From Planctomycetota bacterium (GTDB taxonomy: Bacteria; Planctomycetota; Phycisphaerae; WQYP01), in NCBI GenBank assembly GCA_021798635.1, contig JAJZGH010000010.1, positions 1-23,728 on the forward strand: DNA of 23,728 bases, written 5' to 3'. Shown one piece after another: positions 8,409 to 16,029 of the stretch (positions within the stretch are counted from its first letter, which is position 1; each line of letters begins with the position of its first letter). Position numbers and translations under genes: made by a program. The notes under the pieces were generated by a model. That model searched no databases and was not told the origin of the DNA. It worked only from the letters and a program-made list of their open reading frames with translations.

Positions 8409-8448
8409 GGCTTCTCCATTTTTTACGAGAACACATTTTCAACGGGAA

Positions 8449-8477
8449 AGTTTACCCGCGTTAGCGCCGCCTGCAAA
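8449..8477 (-). promoter_or_regulatory. Weak candidate promoter before the methyltransferase gene
   Basis: TTTGCA (8477-8472) and TAAACT (8454-8449) on the - strand are 17 bases apart, each a 4/6 match. It lies in the 97-base gap after the flippase gene. With matches this weak it may be chance. Confidence 0.25.
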
Positions 8478-8505
8478 ACTGCCTCGAGGAGGCCCCGGCG
8501 TGCGC

Positions 8506-9981
8506 TCAGGCCCGCCGTGCTATTCCCCGGGCGTGGCTTAGCAGATCCTTCACGTCTCCGGAGCGGAGCACGCGAGCCAAGACAAAGTACGTAGGCGGGA
8601 AGGTGAAAACGGCTGTGGCGGCCAGCGCCCACCAGTGCATCGCAGGCAACGGCAGCAAGGTGCGCAATATTCCGAGCGGTAGCAACGCTGTCGCGCTAAT
8701 CAATAGTGGCGGGATGTAGACCGCCGCCACATGTCTCCATGTTCCCCCGCAGTCCCGCGTGGCTAGCCACATCCCGATCGGCTGGAACAGGCCCGCTAGC
8801 GCCAACGCCCCGCAGGCGACCCACAACGCCCCCTCCCGCCATGCGGCGACGGTGACCACCAACACAAACACCGTCACCAGAAACGCCATCCATTTGAACA
8901 GGAATCCGAATCGCCCTTGGGCTTGGAGAAAATTTTGTAGAGGCCCCGAAAGGATGTTTAATCCTGCGGCCAACGCCAGTAGTCGCAGCAGCGGAATCGC
9001 GGCGAGATATTTCGGGCCATAAATAACGGTGATTATCGGCCGGGCCAACGCAGCTTCCAGTACGCACATCGGAATTCCGATTAAGGCCAGCAATCGCGCG
9101 GCGCGAAAGAAAGCGGCGGTCTGCCGCGTGGGATCATTTTTCAGTTGGCTTAGGGTGGGAAACAACACGCCGGACAAATTCAGCGAGAGAGTGGTGAGCA
9201 CCTGCAAGGAGAGGTTAGACGCTATTGAATAAAAGCCCACCTCTGCAGCGGTGACGAATCGCCCCAGTGCCATGTTATCCGCTTGGCCCAAAATGGTAGT
9301 AAAAAGCCCGGAGCCCATCAGAAACATGCTGTCCAAAAGCATGGGCCGCCAGCGGTGCAACTGCAAATCCATCTTGATGTGCACGGGTGCCATCCGCCAG
9401 TAAAGGACCACCCGCGCTGCGGCCACGATGGGGAGCGGCAAAATAAAGCTGTAGACGCCAAAGTGTAGGAATGCGAGAACCATCATCATCGCGACGGCCG
9501 TGAGGTTATAGAACAGGCCTGTCATCGCCAATGCGCGGAACCGCAGGTCGAGCATGAGTTTGGCGTACGGGGGCGTGCCGACGGAATTGACGACGGCCAA
9601 TAACGCGATGAGCATCAATGGCCCGAAGAGGCGTTGGGTATGGAAAAACAGACATGCGGCTGGGGCGATAGCCACGGTCAGCAGAGCAGTCACTATGCCC
9701 AACGTTAACTCCATCCAGAATCCCGCGTTGGCCCAGCGGCAGAATTCCGATTGTTTTTGCACGAGAATTTGGGGGATGCCGGTCTGACGGATCATGGAAG
9801 GGATTGCTGCGGCCGCATACGCCATGGCCATAATGCCGAAATCTTTCGGCAGCAGCAGGCGAGCGAGTACCATTTGCCCGGCAAAGCCAAAGATTTTAGA
9901 CCCGACGGTTTGCAGCACCATCCAGACAAACCCGCGCGACGCTTTTCCGGTAAGGGATTCGGTGGATTGGGTTCCGCTCAT
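8506..9981 (-). CDS. Wzx-like polysaccharide flippase (MOP superfamily)
   Basis: 491 residues from ATG 9981-9979. The frame is open upstream to 10161, but that extension is Pro/Ser-rich and atypical. The protein begins MSGTQSTESLTGKASRGFVW then MVLQTVGSKIFGFAGQMVLA and RLLLPKDFGIMAMAYA, the classic start of MOP-superfamily polysaccharide transporters (PST/RfbX type). About 12-14 membrane helices follow, with QADNMALGRFVTAAEVGFYS in the middle, a conserved pattern of this family. The protein should flip lipid-linked repeat units across the inner membrane for the Wzy-like polymerase. It is the first gene of the - strand cluster and diverges from the GT4 gene at 10355. Confidence 0.88.
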   Translation of the reverse strand: MSGTQSTESLTGKASRGFVWMVLQTVGSKIFGFAGQMVLARLLLPKDFGIMAMAYAAAAIPSMIRQTGIPQILVQKQSEFCRWANAGFWMELTLGIVTALLTVAIAPAACLFFHTQRLFGPLMLIALLAVVNSVGTPPYAKLMLDLRFRALAMTGLFYNLTAVAMMMVLAFLHFGVYSFILPLPIVAAARVVLYWRMAPVHIKMDLQLHRWRPMLLDSMFLMGSGLFTTILGQADNMALGRFVTAAEVGFYSIASNLSLQVLTTLSLNLSGVLFPTLSQLKNDPTRQTAAFFRAARLLALIGIPMCVLEAALARPIITVIYGPKYLAAIPLLRLLALAAGLNILSGPLQNFLQAQGRFGFLFKWMAFLVTVFVLVVTVAAWREGALWVACGALALAGLFQPIGMWLATRDCGGTWRHVAAVYIPPLLISATALLPLGILRTLLPLPAMHWWALAATAVFTFPPTYFVLARVLRSGDVKDLLSHARGIARRA

Positions 9982-10354
9982 TGGTTCGGTTCTCACTACT
10001 TCTACGGGGGACCATGATACAGGGTCTTTCTGGCAATGGCACGCGGGCGCATCGTCCTCCTCCGAGACCTCGCATACGGGCGAACGTTCGGGCGACGGGA
10101 TACGCGCGGGCAGATCCCGGTGGAACGACGCTCCAGCAGCCACGCTTGGCGCGCGGGGCAATTATGCGGCACAGCTGGCAGCCATCTCCGAGCGAGGCTT
10201 TTACCCAACGGCGAACCGCTTCCGCCGATAACTTCTGTCATCCATGTCGCCGGAAAGCCCATCAGCGTCGCGTCCGACCAAGCCGCGACCGTGCCTCGAC
10301 CACTTGCTGGAGGCGCATTCGCCGGTTAGTATTCCGCCGAATGGAAGTTTAGGA
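9982..10354. other. Divergent intergenic region
   Basis: This 373-base gap separates the flippase gene (-) from a GT4 gene (+). Both flanking frames stay open far into it, but the implied peptides are rich in Arg, Pro and Ser and fit no family. The only promoter-like pair for the + strand is TTGCTG (10304-10309) and TAGTAT (10327-10332), 17 bases apart, which is weak. No heptamer array is seen here, unlike the other large gaps. Confidence 0.5.
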
Positions 10355-11569
10355 ATGCAGAATATTTCCACTGTGCCCAAGCAGCCCCACAAACAGCGCG
10401 TCGCGTGGCTCGTTATCGGCGACGAGGACGGCGGCGTGGCCCAAGCGGTGCGCGGGTTGGTCGGCGCTGTCCGGCCGCTGGGAATCCGTCCGGGTATCGT
10501 TGCTTTGCATGAGGGACCGTTTTCGAGATCTTTGTCGTCTGCCGGATTTGATGTGCGAGTATTGAAAGTGGATTCCTTCCCGGCCTTGCACGGTGGGTTC
10601 GTGATGAAACTAAGGTCGCAGATACGGATACGAAGCGTAACCGCGGTAACCCGCCCGAAGCTGGGGGAATTATTGTCGGGCCTTGGCGTTGATGCGGTCA
10701 CTGTTCTCTGGCCGAATTTGATGCCATTGGGTGCTATGGCCGCATCTGATGTGGGCGTTCCCTGTTTTTGGGAGATGCCGGGAGTATTGGGAAAATATCC
10801 ATTCGGAATCAATCGGCGAATGATTCAGAACACGTTGCACCGTTGGAACGTAACGGTCCTGGCAAACAGCGGTTATACGGCGGCAACGCTGGGAGATCAA
10901 CCCGTTAAGCCGATCGTGATGTACCTTGGGGCCGATGAGCACCGATTTGACCCGGTGGCCGTCACAGCAGTAAACCGGGAGGAGCTTGGGATCCCCGCGA
11001 AAGCAGTAGTGTTGGGAATCTGCGCGCGTCTGGAGGCACCAAAGGGCCAAGCCGTGATTCTCGAGGCGATGGCGCAATTGTCGCCGGCGTTTCCCAATCT
11101 TCACCTGCTGCTGTTGGGTGGACCGGTGGAAAGTGAATTCGGCAATCAACTGCGGGCTTTAGCCCTACGCCTGGGCGTTGCGGATCGCCTGCATCTGGTG
11201 GGAAGTGTGCCTGATCCTGAGCGGTATTACGGTGTGATCGAAGTTGCCATTAATGCGTATTTGGGGGCGGAATCTTTTGGGCTTTCTGTGGTGGAGGCCA
11301 TGATGATGGGTAAACCGGTGCTGGTGCACGCTTTGGGCGGGCCGGCGGAAACGGTGGTGGACGGGCAGACCGGCTGGCATGTGCATGAGCCGACGGTAGC
11401 GGGGTTCAAGGCTGGGCTGCTGCGGGCGCTGGAAGACCGGGAGAAGTGGCCGGCGATGGGGGCGGCGGGGCGGGCGAGAGCGTTAGCGAATTTCAGCTTG
11501 TCGCGGCAGGCGAAGCAGTACGTGGAGATCGTGCGGCGGCGGCTGGAAGCGGGAACGCAGGAGCAATGA
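10355..11569 (+). CDS. GT4-family glycosyltransferase
   Basis: 404 residues from ATG 10355; GGAAG lies 7 bases upstream and AGGA adjoins it. The frame runs back to 10244, but those 37 residues look non-coding. The N-terminal domain starts RVAWLVIGDEDGGVAQAVRG, a glycine-containing acceptor-site loop. The C-terminal domain has ARLEAPKGQAVILEAMAQL, LLLLGGPVESEFG, VGSVPDPERYYGV and the EX7E motif ESFGLSVVE (306-314), then GPAETVVDGQTGWHV. It should be a retaining sugar transferase of the same polysaccharide pathway. Its last 150 bases are distinctly GC-rich compared with the middle of the gene. A long repeat begins 75 bases after its stop. Confidence 0.9.
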   Translation: MQNISTVPKQPHKQRVAWLVIGDEDGGVAQAVRGLVGAVRPLGIRPGIVALHEGPFSRSLSSAGFDVRVLKVDSFPALHGGFVMKLRSQIRIRSVTAVTRPKLGELLSGLGVDAVTVLWPNLMPLGAMAASDVGVPCFWEMPGVLGKYPFGINRRMIQNTLHRWNVTVLANSGYTAATLGDQPVKPIVMYLGADEHRFDPVAVTAVNREELGIPAKAVVLGICARLEAPKGQAVILEAMAQLSPAFPNLHLLLLGGPVESEFGNQLRALALRLGVADRLHLVGSVPDPERYYGVIEVAINAYLGAESFGLSVVEAMMMGKPVLVHALGGPAETVVDGQTGWHVHEPTVAGFKAGLLRALEDREKWPAMGAAGRARALANFSLSRQAKQYVEIVRRRLEAGTQEQ

Positions 11570-11644
11570 GGTGACGGCGGTGCCGCAGGAGAGCGGCTTA
11601 TTTACGATAACGACACAAAGGCACAAAGATTAAAGAGTTTTTTT

Positions 11645-11910
11645 ACCACACTAAGGGAGGTAATGGAGGCAATGGCGTGGGGGCTGCAAATGGTGAATCT
11701 GGAACACGAAATCTCGATCCACGGATCACGGATCAGAAACGCTGCTGTCACTCACTATTCATTACTCATTACTCATTACTCATTACTCATTATTCATTGA
11801 AAAGCCTTCTAACTCCTAACTTCTCCCGTCTGCCGCATATACTGCTAAATACTGAATGTACTGATCAATACTGATAATACTGCAATTACTGAATGTGCTG
11901 CCAATACTGA
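11645..11910 (+). repeat. Long composite repeat, copy 1 (266 bp)
   Basis: Runs from ACCACACTAAGGGAGGTAAT to CTGCCAATACTGA. Aligned by eye to 13281-13534, it shows about five substitutions, a 2-base TG indel and a 14-base difference that equals two heptamer units. Internal modules in order: GGGAGGTAATGGAGG, CACGGATCACGGATCA, the ATTACTC array (11761-11795), CTAACTC/CTAACTT, and a run of TACTGAAT-like words spaced 9-10 bases. It lies upstream of the sulfotransferase gene. TACTGAAT words continue to about 11930. Confidence 0.93.
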
Positions 11911-12066
11911 ATGTACTTCCAATACTGTTTACGCTGCAACTTTCTGTCCTCTCGTGCGTAGGGTTGTCTGTGGCGTGTGGGTGGGGAGCACGGAGATCGT
12001 TCGCCTGGTATAGAGCCGATAACAGGGCTGTGTCGTGGCCCGGGGCTGATAACACGGAAGGAAAGA
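11911..12066. other. Leader region of the sulfotransferase gene
   Basis: The gap between repeat copy 1 and the start codon has no array and no convincing promoter. TATAGA at 12009-12014 resembles a -10 box but has no matching -35. The Shine-Dalgarno sequence GGAAGG lies five bases before ATG 12067. Confidence 0.4.
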
Positions 12067-13086
12067 ATGATAGACACGTCTGCATGGGTGGCTGGTGCTG
12101 CGCCGCGCACGGTCGTAACGGTTCTGGGGCCGCCGCGCAGTGGCACCAGTGCCATTACCCGGGCGCTGGAATGTTTGGGCGTGGACTTGGGGAACGCGCG
12201 AGATCATCGCATTGCTGATTCGGCTAACCCTAAAGGCTTTTGGGAAGATTTATCCATTATTGACCTGTGTGCCTGCGGGCTGGCAGCGCATAATCTTCCC
12301 TGGTACGGACTGCAGTTATTGACCGCGGAGGACTGGCAGACGCCGCAAGGGCGTGAATTATTAGCGGAGGCGACGGATCTGATTAACCGCCGCGTGGGCA
12401 GCACGGCCAACGGGATATGGGGTTGCAAAAATCCGCAGATGGGGCGGATGATTTGGCTGTGGATGGAAGCGTTTAACAATGCCCATTGCCGGGATTGCTA
12501 TGTTATTGCCCTGCGGAATCCATTAAGCGTGGCGGCCTCAGTGATTCGCGGCAGTCCGCACTTTGCTGAGGGTTGCAGCCCGACGCATCTGCATTTGATG
12601 TGGTTGATGTATCACATTGCCGCGATGGAGACGGTGCTGGCCGGTAAAGCGGTGGTGGTGGTGGATTTTGACCGCATGATGGCCAATCCAGGGGCCGGGC
12701 TGGAACGCATTTCCGCCGCATTGGACCTGCCGGTTCCGCCGGGAAATCAACACGCCATTGATTCTTACGGCGAAAAATTTCTGGATAAAACCTTGCGGCA
12801 TACGGAATTTTTGCTTTCTGATCTGGTGGCTGATCCGCGGGTTCCGGGGCTGGTGTACCGGGCCTACGAAGCGCTTTTGGATGCCGCGCATGATCGGCAG
12901 ATTTTGCAAAGTGAGGATTTCCGGAAGCGGTGGGGAGCGATAGCGCAAGAGGCCATGGACCGGAATTCGATTTTCCGCCTGATTGATCAAATTGACGATC
13001 GCCTGACGCGCTCAAGGTATGTAGCGCGAATTATTTATCGCCATTCGCCCAAGCCGTTACGCCGCTGGCTTGCGCGGCTGGCGTAG
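12067..13086 (+). CDS. Sulfotransferase-family protein (PAPS-dependent type)
   Basis: 339 residues from ATG 12067, chosen for the strong GGAAGG Shine-Dalgarno; an in-frame start at 11977 lacks one. The N-terminal motif LGPPRSGTSAITRAL (20-34) is the 5'-phosphosulfate-binding loop of sulfotransferases. ALRNPLSVAASVIRGS (148-163) corresponds to the 3'-phosphate-binding motif, and VVVDFDRMMANPGAGLERIS is the usual following segment. The family moves a sulfuryl group from PAPS to hydroxyls of carbohydrates or other acceptors. Among EPS genes the likely substrate is a sugar of the polymer or its lipid-linked precursor. The gene stands alone between two near-identical direct repeats, so it may be a separately acquired cassette. 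Confidence 0.82.
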   Translation: MIDTSAWVAGAAPRTVVTVLGPPRSGTSAITRALECLGVDLGNARDHRIADSANPKGFWEDLSIIDLCACGLAAHNLPWYGLQLLTAEDWQTPQGRELLAEATDLINRRVGSTANGIWGCKNPQMGRMIWLWMEAFNNAHCRDCYVIALRNPLSVAASVIRGSPHFAEGCSPTHLHLMWLMYHIAAMETVLAGKAVVVVDFDRMMANPGAGLERISAALDLPVPPGNQHAIDSYGEKFLDKTLRHTEFLLSDLVADPRVPGLVYRAYEALLDAAHDRQILQSEDFRKRWGAIAQEAMDRNSIFRLIDQIDDRLTRSRYVARIIYRHSPKPLRRWLARLA

Positions 13087-13101
13087 CCGGCGGAAGCCGG
13101 C
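13086..13101 (+). terminator. Hairpin at the sulfotransferase stop codon
   Basis: GCCGGC-GGAA-GCCGGC forms a perfect 6-bp stem with a GNRA-type loop, beginning on the last base of the stop codon. There is no T-run, so it could be a weak terminator or an mRNA-end structure. Confidence 0.35.
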
Positions 13102-13117
13102 GAGGGCGCAGGGGTTG

Positions 13118-13180
13118 GAAGTTAGGAGCCGTTGAGGTTACGGGTTGCGGATCAGCATTCAGGAGCTGGGAGTTAGAGGG
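13118..13180. repeat. Mixed repeat modules
   Basis: Contains GGTTACG-GGTTGCG in 7-base phase (13136-13149) and a CAGCATTCAGGAGCTGGGAG module whose reverse complement, with small changes, occurs at about 15331-15350. The GGTTACG word recurs at 16130. Confidence 0.65.
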
Positions 13181-13202
13181 CTTTGAAAGCGCTGGCGACT
13201 GC

Positions 13203-13258
13203 AATGAGCAATGAGCAATGAGCAATGATCAATGAATAATGAATAATGAATAATGACA
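13203..13258. repeat. Heptamer array, AATGAGC/AATGAAT type
   Basis: Eight consecutive 7-base units: AATGAGC three times, AATGATC, AATGAAT three times, AATGACA. It is the reverse complement of the ATTACTC-type arrays and is the longest array of that family in the window. Followed by GGGGAACTCACCACAGTAAG, the inverted module C. Confidence 0.92.
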
Positions 13259-13280
13259 AAACGGGAACGACGGGGAACTC

Positions 13281-13534
13281 ACCACAGTAAGGGAGGTAAT
13301 GGAGGGTATGGCGTGGGGGCTGCAAATGGTGAATCTGGAACACGAAATCTCGATCCACGGATCACGGATCAGAAACGCTGCTGTGTCACTCACTATTCAT
13401 TACTCATTACTCATTACTCATTGAAAAGCCTTCTAACTCCTAACTTCTCCCGTCTGCCGCATATACTGCTAAATACTGAATTTACTGATCAATACTGATA
13501 ATACTGCAATTACTGAATCTGCTGCCAATACTGA
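13281..13534 (+). repeat. Long composite repeat, copy 2 (254 bp)
   Basis: Near-identical direct repeat of 11645-11910, with three ATTACTC units (13399-13419) where copy 1 has four plus an ATTATTC. It lies directly upstream of the acyltransferase gene. The 1.37 kb between the copies holds just the sulfotransferase gene plus mixed repeat modules. Confidence 0.93.
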
Positions 13535-13590
13535 GTCCACTGAAAAAGACATTTGCCTGTTTGCCGTCGAGGCGGCATCATATATCACCG

Positions 13591-14205
13591 ATGGCTGAAC
13601 CGGAAAAGACCGATATACGTTATCCCGGTGACACCGATGCCGCGGCGCGGAATATTTCCCCCGTGTCGACGGCGTGGAAAATACGTCGCCTGCTTTGGAG
13701 CATTGTCCAGAATACGCTGTATCATTATTCCTTTCATACGTGGTCCCGATGGCGCGTGCTGCTGCTACGGTTATTTGGTGCCAGGGTGGGCCGCACCTGC
13801 ACCGTCCGGCGCAGCAGCAGAGTTTATTATCCCTGGTTGCTGGATATGCGAGACTTGGCGTGTCTTGGTGATAACGTAGTGGTGTACAATTTGGGAATGG
13901 TAACGCTGGGAGCGCGTTGCTCCTTAAGCCAAGAAGCGTATATATGTGCAGGCACGCATGACTACACCAGCCTGGCGATGCCGTTGGTAACGGCACCAAT
14001 TACGGTGGGGGCCGATGCGTGGATTTGCGCCCGGGCTTTTATCGGGCCGGGGGTGACGGTGGGCGAGGGCGCGGTAGTGGGTGCATGTGCGGTAGTGATG
14101 AAGGATGTGTCGCCGTGGACGGTGGTGGCGGGTAATCCGGCGCGGGTGGTTAAGGAACGTAAAATGGCGGAAAATATTTCGGACGTTGAAGCTGGGGGCG
14201 CATAG
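13591..14205 (+). CDS. WcaF-like hexapeptide-repeat acyltransferase
   Basis: 204 residues from ATG 13591; an in-frame TTG at 13561 is also possible, and neither has a clear Shine-Dalgarno. After a basic N-terminal segment (STAWKIRRLLWSIVQNTLYH) comes a left-handed beta-helix of hexapeptide repeats: LGDNVVVYNLGMVTLGARCS, then ITVGADAWICARAFIGPGVT and VGEGAVVGACAVV, ending in WTVVAGNPARVVKER, the typical end of this family. AGTHDYTS holds the likely catalytic His. WcaF-type enzymes O-acetylate sugars of secreted polysaccharides with acetyl-CoA. It is followed after five bases by the GT2 gene, so the pair is probably cotranscribed. The long repeat ends 57 bases before the start, so any promoter must lie within or just after that repeat. 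Confidence 0.85.
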   Translation: MAEPEKTDIRYPGDTDAAARNISPVSTAWKIRRLLWSIVQNTLYHYSFHTWSRWRVLLLRLFGARVGRTCTVRRSSRVYYPWLLDMRDLACLGDNVVVYNLGMVTLGARCSLSQEAYICAGTHDYTSLAMPLVTAPITVGADAWICARAFIGPGVTVGEGAVVGACAVVMKDVSPWTVVAGNPARVVKERKMAENISDVEAGGA

Positions 14206-14210
14206 GGAGC

Positions 14211-15056
14211 ATGGCAGACGCACACGATTATTCTGTAATGATTCCCACGAAAAATGAGGAGGTTAATCTGCCCTTTGCGCTGGCAAGTGCTGTGGGCCGG
14301 GCGCGGGATGTTTTTGTATTGGACTCCGGGTCCAGCGACGGCACTGAAAAAATTGCGAGGGACGGCGGGGCACAGTTCGTCTTTCAACCGTGGCTTGGCT
14401 ACGCACGGCAGAAAAATTGGGGGCTGGATAATCTGCCGGTCAAAACCTCCTGGGTATTTATTTTGGACGCCGATGAAGTGATAACCGAATCGCTTGCGGC
14501 GGAACTCGCCGCCATCGCCAATCTCAATCAGTGTCAGGAGAATGGCTTTTACGTCAACCGATTTTTCATTTTTCTCGGGAAGCGAATACGCCATTGCGGC
14601 TATTATCCGAGTTGGAATTTGCGATTTTTCCGGTACGGCAAGGCGCGTTACGAGGAAAGGGAAGTCCACGAGCACATGGTTGTGGATGGGCGGGTTGGAT
14701 ATCTGAAGGGAGAGATGGAACACAATGATCGGCGCGGCATGGAATTTTATATTGCTAAGCACAATCACTACAGCACCTTGGAGGCAGGAGAGCTTTTCCG
14801 AATAGCGCAGGGGGCGGCGGAAGGCACCATGGCATTTAGTTTTTTCGGCGGCCCGGTTGAACGGCGTCGTTGGATCAAACATAAAATCTGGCCGAGGCTG
14901 CCGGCCAAGTGGCTGGCGCGTTTTGGGTACATGTATTTTCTGCGTTTGGGCATACTCGACGGAGTAATCGGGTTCCATTTCTGCGTGTTTTTAGCATCCT
15001 ACGAGCACCAGATAACGCTGAAGCTTATTGAACTGCGGCGGCAACGCGGCAACTGA
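14211..15056 (+). CDS. GT2-family glycosyltransferase, WaaE/KdtX-like
   Basis: 281 residues from ATG 14211, with AGGGAG one base before it. The GT-A fold is clear: SVMIPTKNEEVNLPFAL (8-24), VFVLDSGSSDGTEKIA (35-49) for nucleotide binding and the metal-binding WVFILDADEV (81-90). EEREVHEHMVVDGRVGYL and HYSTLEAGEL further on are typical of WaaE/LgtF-like inverting enzymes that add beta-linked glucose to lipopolysaccharide core or EPS. The hydrophobic C-terminal region (FGYMYFLRLGILDGVIGFHF) suggests membrane association. The acceptor is not known. A dispersed repeat word (15056-15070) begins on the last base of the stop codon. Confidence 0.88.
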   Translation: MADAHDYSVMIPTKNEEVNLPFALASAVGRARDVFVLDSGSSDGTEKIARDGGAQFVFQPWLGYARQKNWGLDNLPVKTSWVFILDADEVITESLAAELAAIANLNQCQENGFYVNRFFIFLGKRIRHCGYYPSWNLRFFRYGKARYEEREVHEHMVVDGRVGYLKGEMEHNDRRGMEFYIAKHNHYSTLEAGELFRIAQGAAEGTMAFSFFGGPVERRRWIKHKIWPRLPAKWLARFGYMYFLRLGILDGVIGFHFCVFLASYEHQITLKLIELRRQRGN

Positions 15057-15070
15057 TTCAGTATTTAGCA
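15056..15070 (-). repeat. Copy of the ATTCAGTATTTAGCA word
   Basis: Identical to 394-408; inverted copies lie at 11843-11857 and 13467-13481. It abuts the GT2 stop codon exactly. Confidence 0.75.
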
Positions 15071-15561
15071 CTATTGGCAGGGCCTGTGACAGTTTCTGCC
15101 AGGTCTCTCCGGCCCAAATCCTTAACTTTTTAGCGCAGTTGCGCATTATCCCTCTTTCTGCAACCCCATAGCCCTCCCGAGGAATAGCACAGACCCGCTG
15201 AACAAGCTCATTGGAAAGTGAATAACATGCCTGCATCCATGGTCCCGCATTAGCTAAGAGGATTGCTACGCACCCAAACAAATTATGATGCTCGCGCCCA
15301 TTCCGCGCCCAAAAAGCCTCCTAACTTCCAACTCCCAACTCCTGAATGCTGGCGGCCACAGCCGCCCCAAAACATCTTGGACATCTTGGACAACTTGAAC
15401 CAAACCCGCTAAAATCAATGCTCCCATCAACATGTCCAACCTGAACACCTTGGCCACCTTGAAATTCGCAAAGCAAACCTTTCTGCCCTCTGGATTTAAA
15501 CGGTATTTGCTGGTTCCAGTCGCGTTTGTCCATCTTTCATGACCATGGAATGATGACCATG
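15071..15561. other. Gene-free region with repeat modules
   Basis: No supported gene. A - strand frame (15281 to 14991) gives a peptide with SLSNELVQRVCAIPREGYG that fits no family I recognise and overlaps the GT2 gene, so I do not call it. Repeats inside: heptamers CTAACTT, CCAACTC, CCAACTC (15321-15341), a 9-base array (15373-15463) and a doubled GACCATGG (15541-15562). Confidence 0.5.
15373..15463. repeat. Nonamer array, CATCTTGGA type
   Basis: Two blocks of 9-base units: CATCTTGGA, CATCTTGGA, CAACTTGAA (15373-15399), then CAACATGTC, CAACCTGAA, CACCTTGGC, CACCTTGAA (15428-15463). The 9-base period differs from the 7-base arrays elsewhere. Confidence 0.75.
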
Positions 15562-15738
15562 GTAAAGGTACTACCGATCACCGGGGTGGCATGTGCTTGT
15601 TTATCACATTTGCCCGCAAACTATCCCAAAGATCCCGCTGATCGGCTGATTGGAGCCACCGCCCAGGCTGCGGGAATAGGGTTGATCACGGCGGACGCGG
15701 CAATCCGCCGGTCGAAGGCCCTGCGGACAATCTGGTAA
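15562..15738 (+). pseudogene. Remnant of a VapC-like PIN toxin (C-terminal part)
   Basis: The frame encodes VKVLPITGVACACLSHLPAN followed by KDPADRLIGATAQAAGIGLI and TADAAIRRS, ending in TAA. This is the C-terminal half of a VapC-type PIN domain, with the DPADRLI and TAD acidic motifs retained. The first 70 or so residues with the first catalytic Asp are missing, and the upstream DNA is repeat modules. It differs in sequence from the intact PIN gene at 684-1100. A short in-frame ATG (15559) exists, but a functional nuclease is not expected. Confidence 0.7.
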
Positions 15739-15858
15739 GTAGTGACGCAGACCCACGAGGGAATTCACTCGCAGGACCCGCAGAGGGGGCAGAGGCGGAC
15801 GGGGTTCCAAATTCCATAATGAGTAGTTAATGAATTATCATCAGAAGTTCCACATTTT

Positions 15859-15921
15859 GATCCGTGATCCGTGCCGCGTGATTCCAGATTCCAGATTCCA
15901 GGTTCCGGGTTCCAAGTTCCG
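15859..15921. repeat. Nine-unit heptamer array with changing word
   Basis: Units in strict 7-base phase: GATCCGT, GATCCGT, GCCGCGT, GATTCCA three times, GGTTCCG, GGTTCCA, AGTTCCG. The register is kept while the word changes from GATCCGT (the inverted GGATCAC family) to GATTCCA and GGTTCCG. Confidence 0.9.
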
Positions 15922-15983
15922 GGTTTCCGGCCACTTGGCCGCGCCTCTTGCCCGCCCCCACGCGGATTGCGGGCCCTGCGGAT

Positions 15984-16012
15984 TTGACGCGTGGGTGGAG
16001 ATTTCATAAACT
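15984..16012 (+). promoter_or_regulatory. Candidate promoter of tRNA-His
   Basis: TTGACG (15984-15989, 5/6 match) and TAAACT (16007-16012, 4/6) are 17 bases apart. The start point would be near 16019, eleven bases before the tRNA. Confidence 0.55.
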
Positions 16013-16029
16013 AAGGGGCTTGGAAATTC

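Noticed and set aside
8506..10161. Longer start of the flippase at 10161
   Set aside because: The extra 60 residues are Pro/Ser-rich and absent from the family, and the next Met begins a typical N terminus.
11645..13534. Insertion sequence or integron cassette
   Set aside because: The direct repeats carry no transposase or integrase, no terminal inverted repeats and no target duplication that I could see.
13962..14978. 338-codon - strand frame opposite the acyltransferase and GT2 genes
   Set aside because: Both + strand genes have clear family motifs; the antisense peptide has none.
14991..15281. 96-codon - strand frame after the GT2 gene
   Set aside because: It overlaps the GT2 gene and a dispersed repeat; no recognisable domain, no Shine-Dalgarno.
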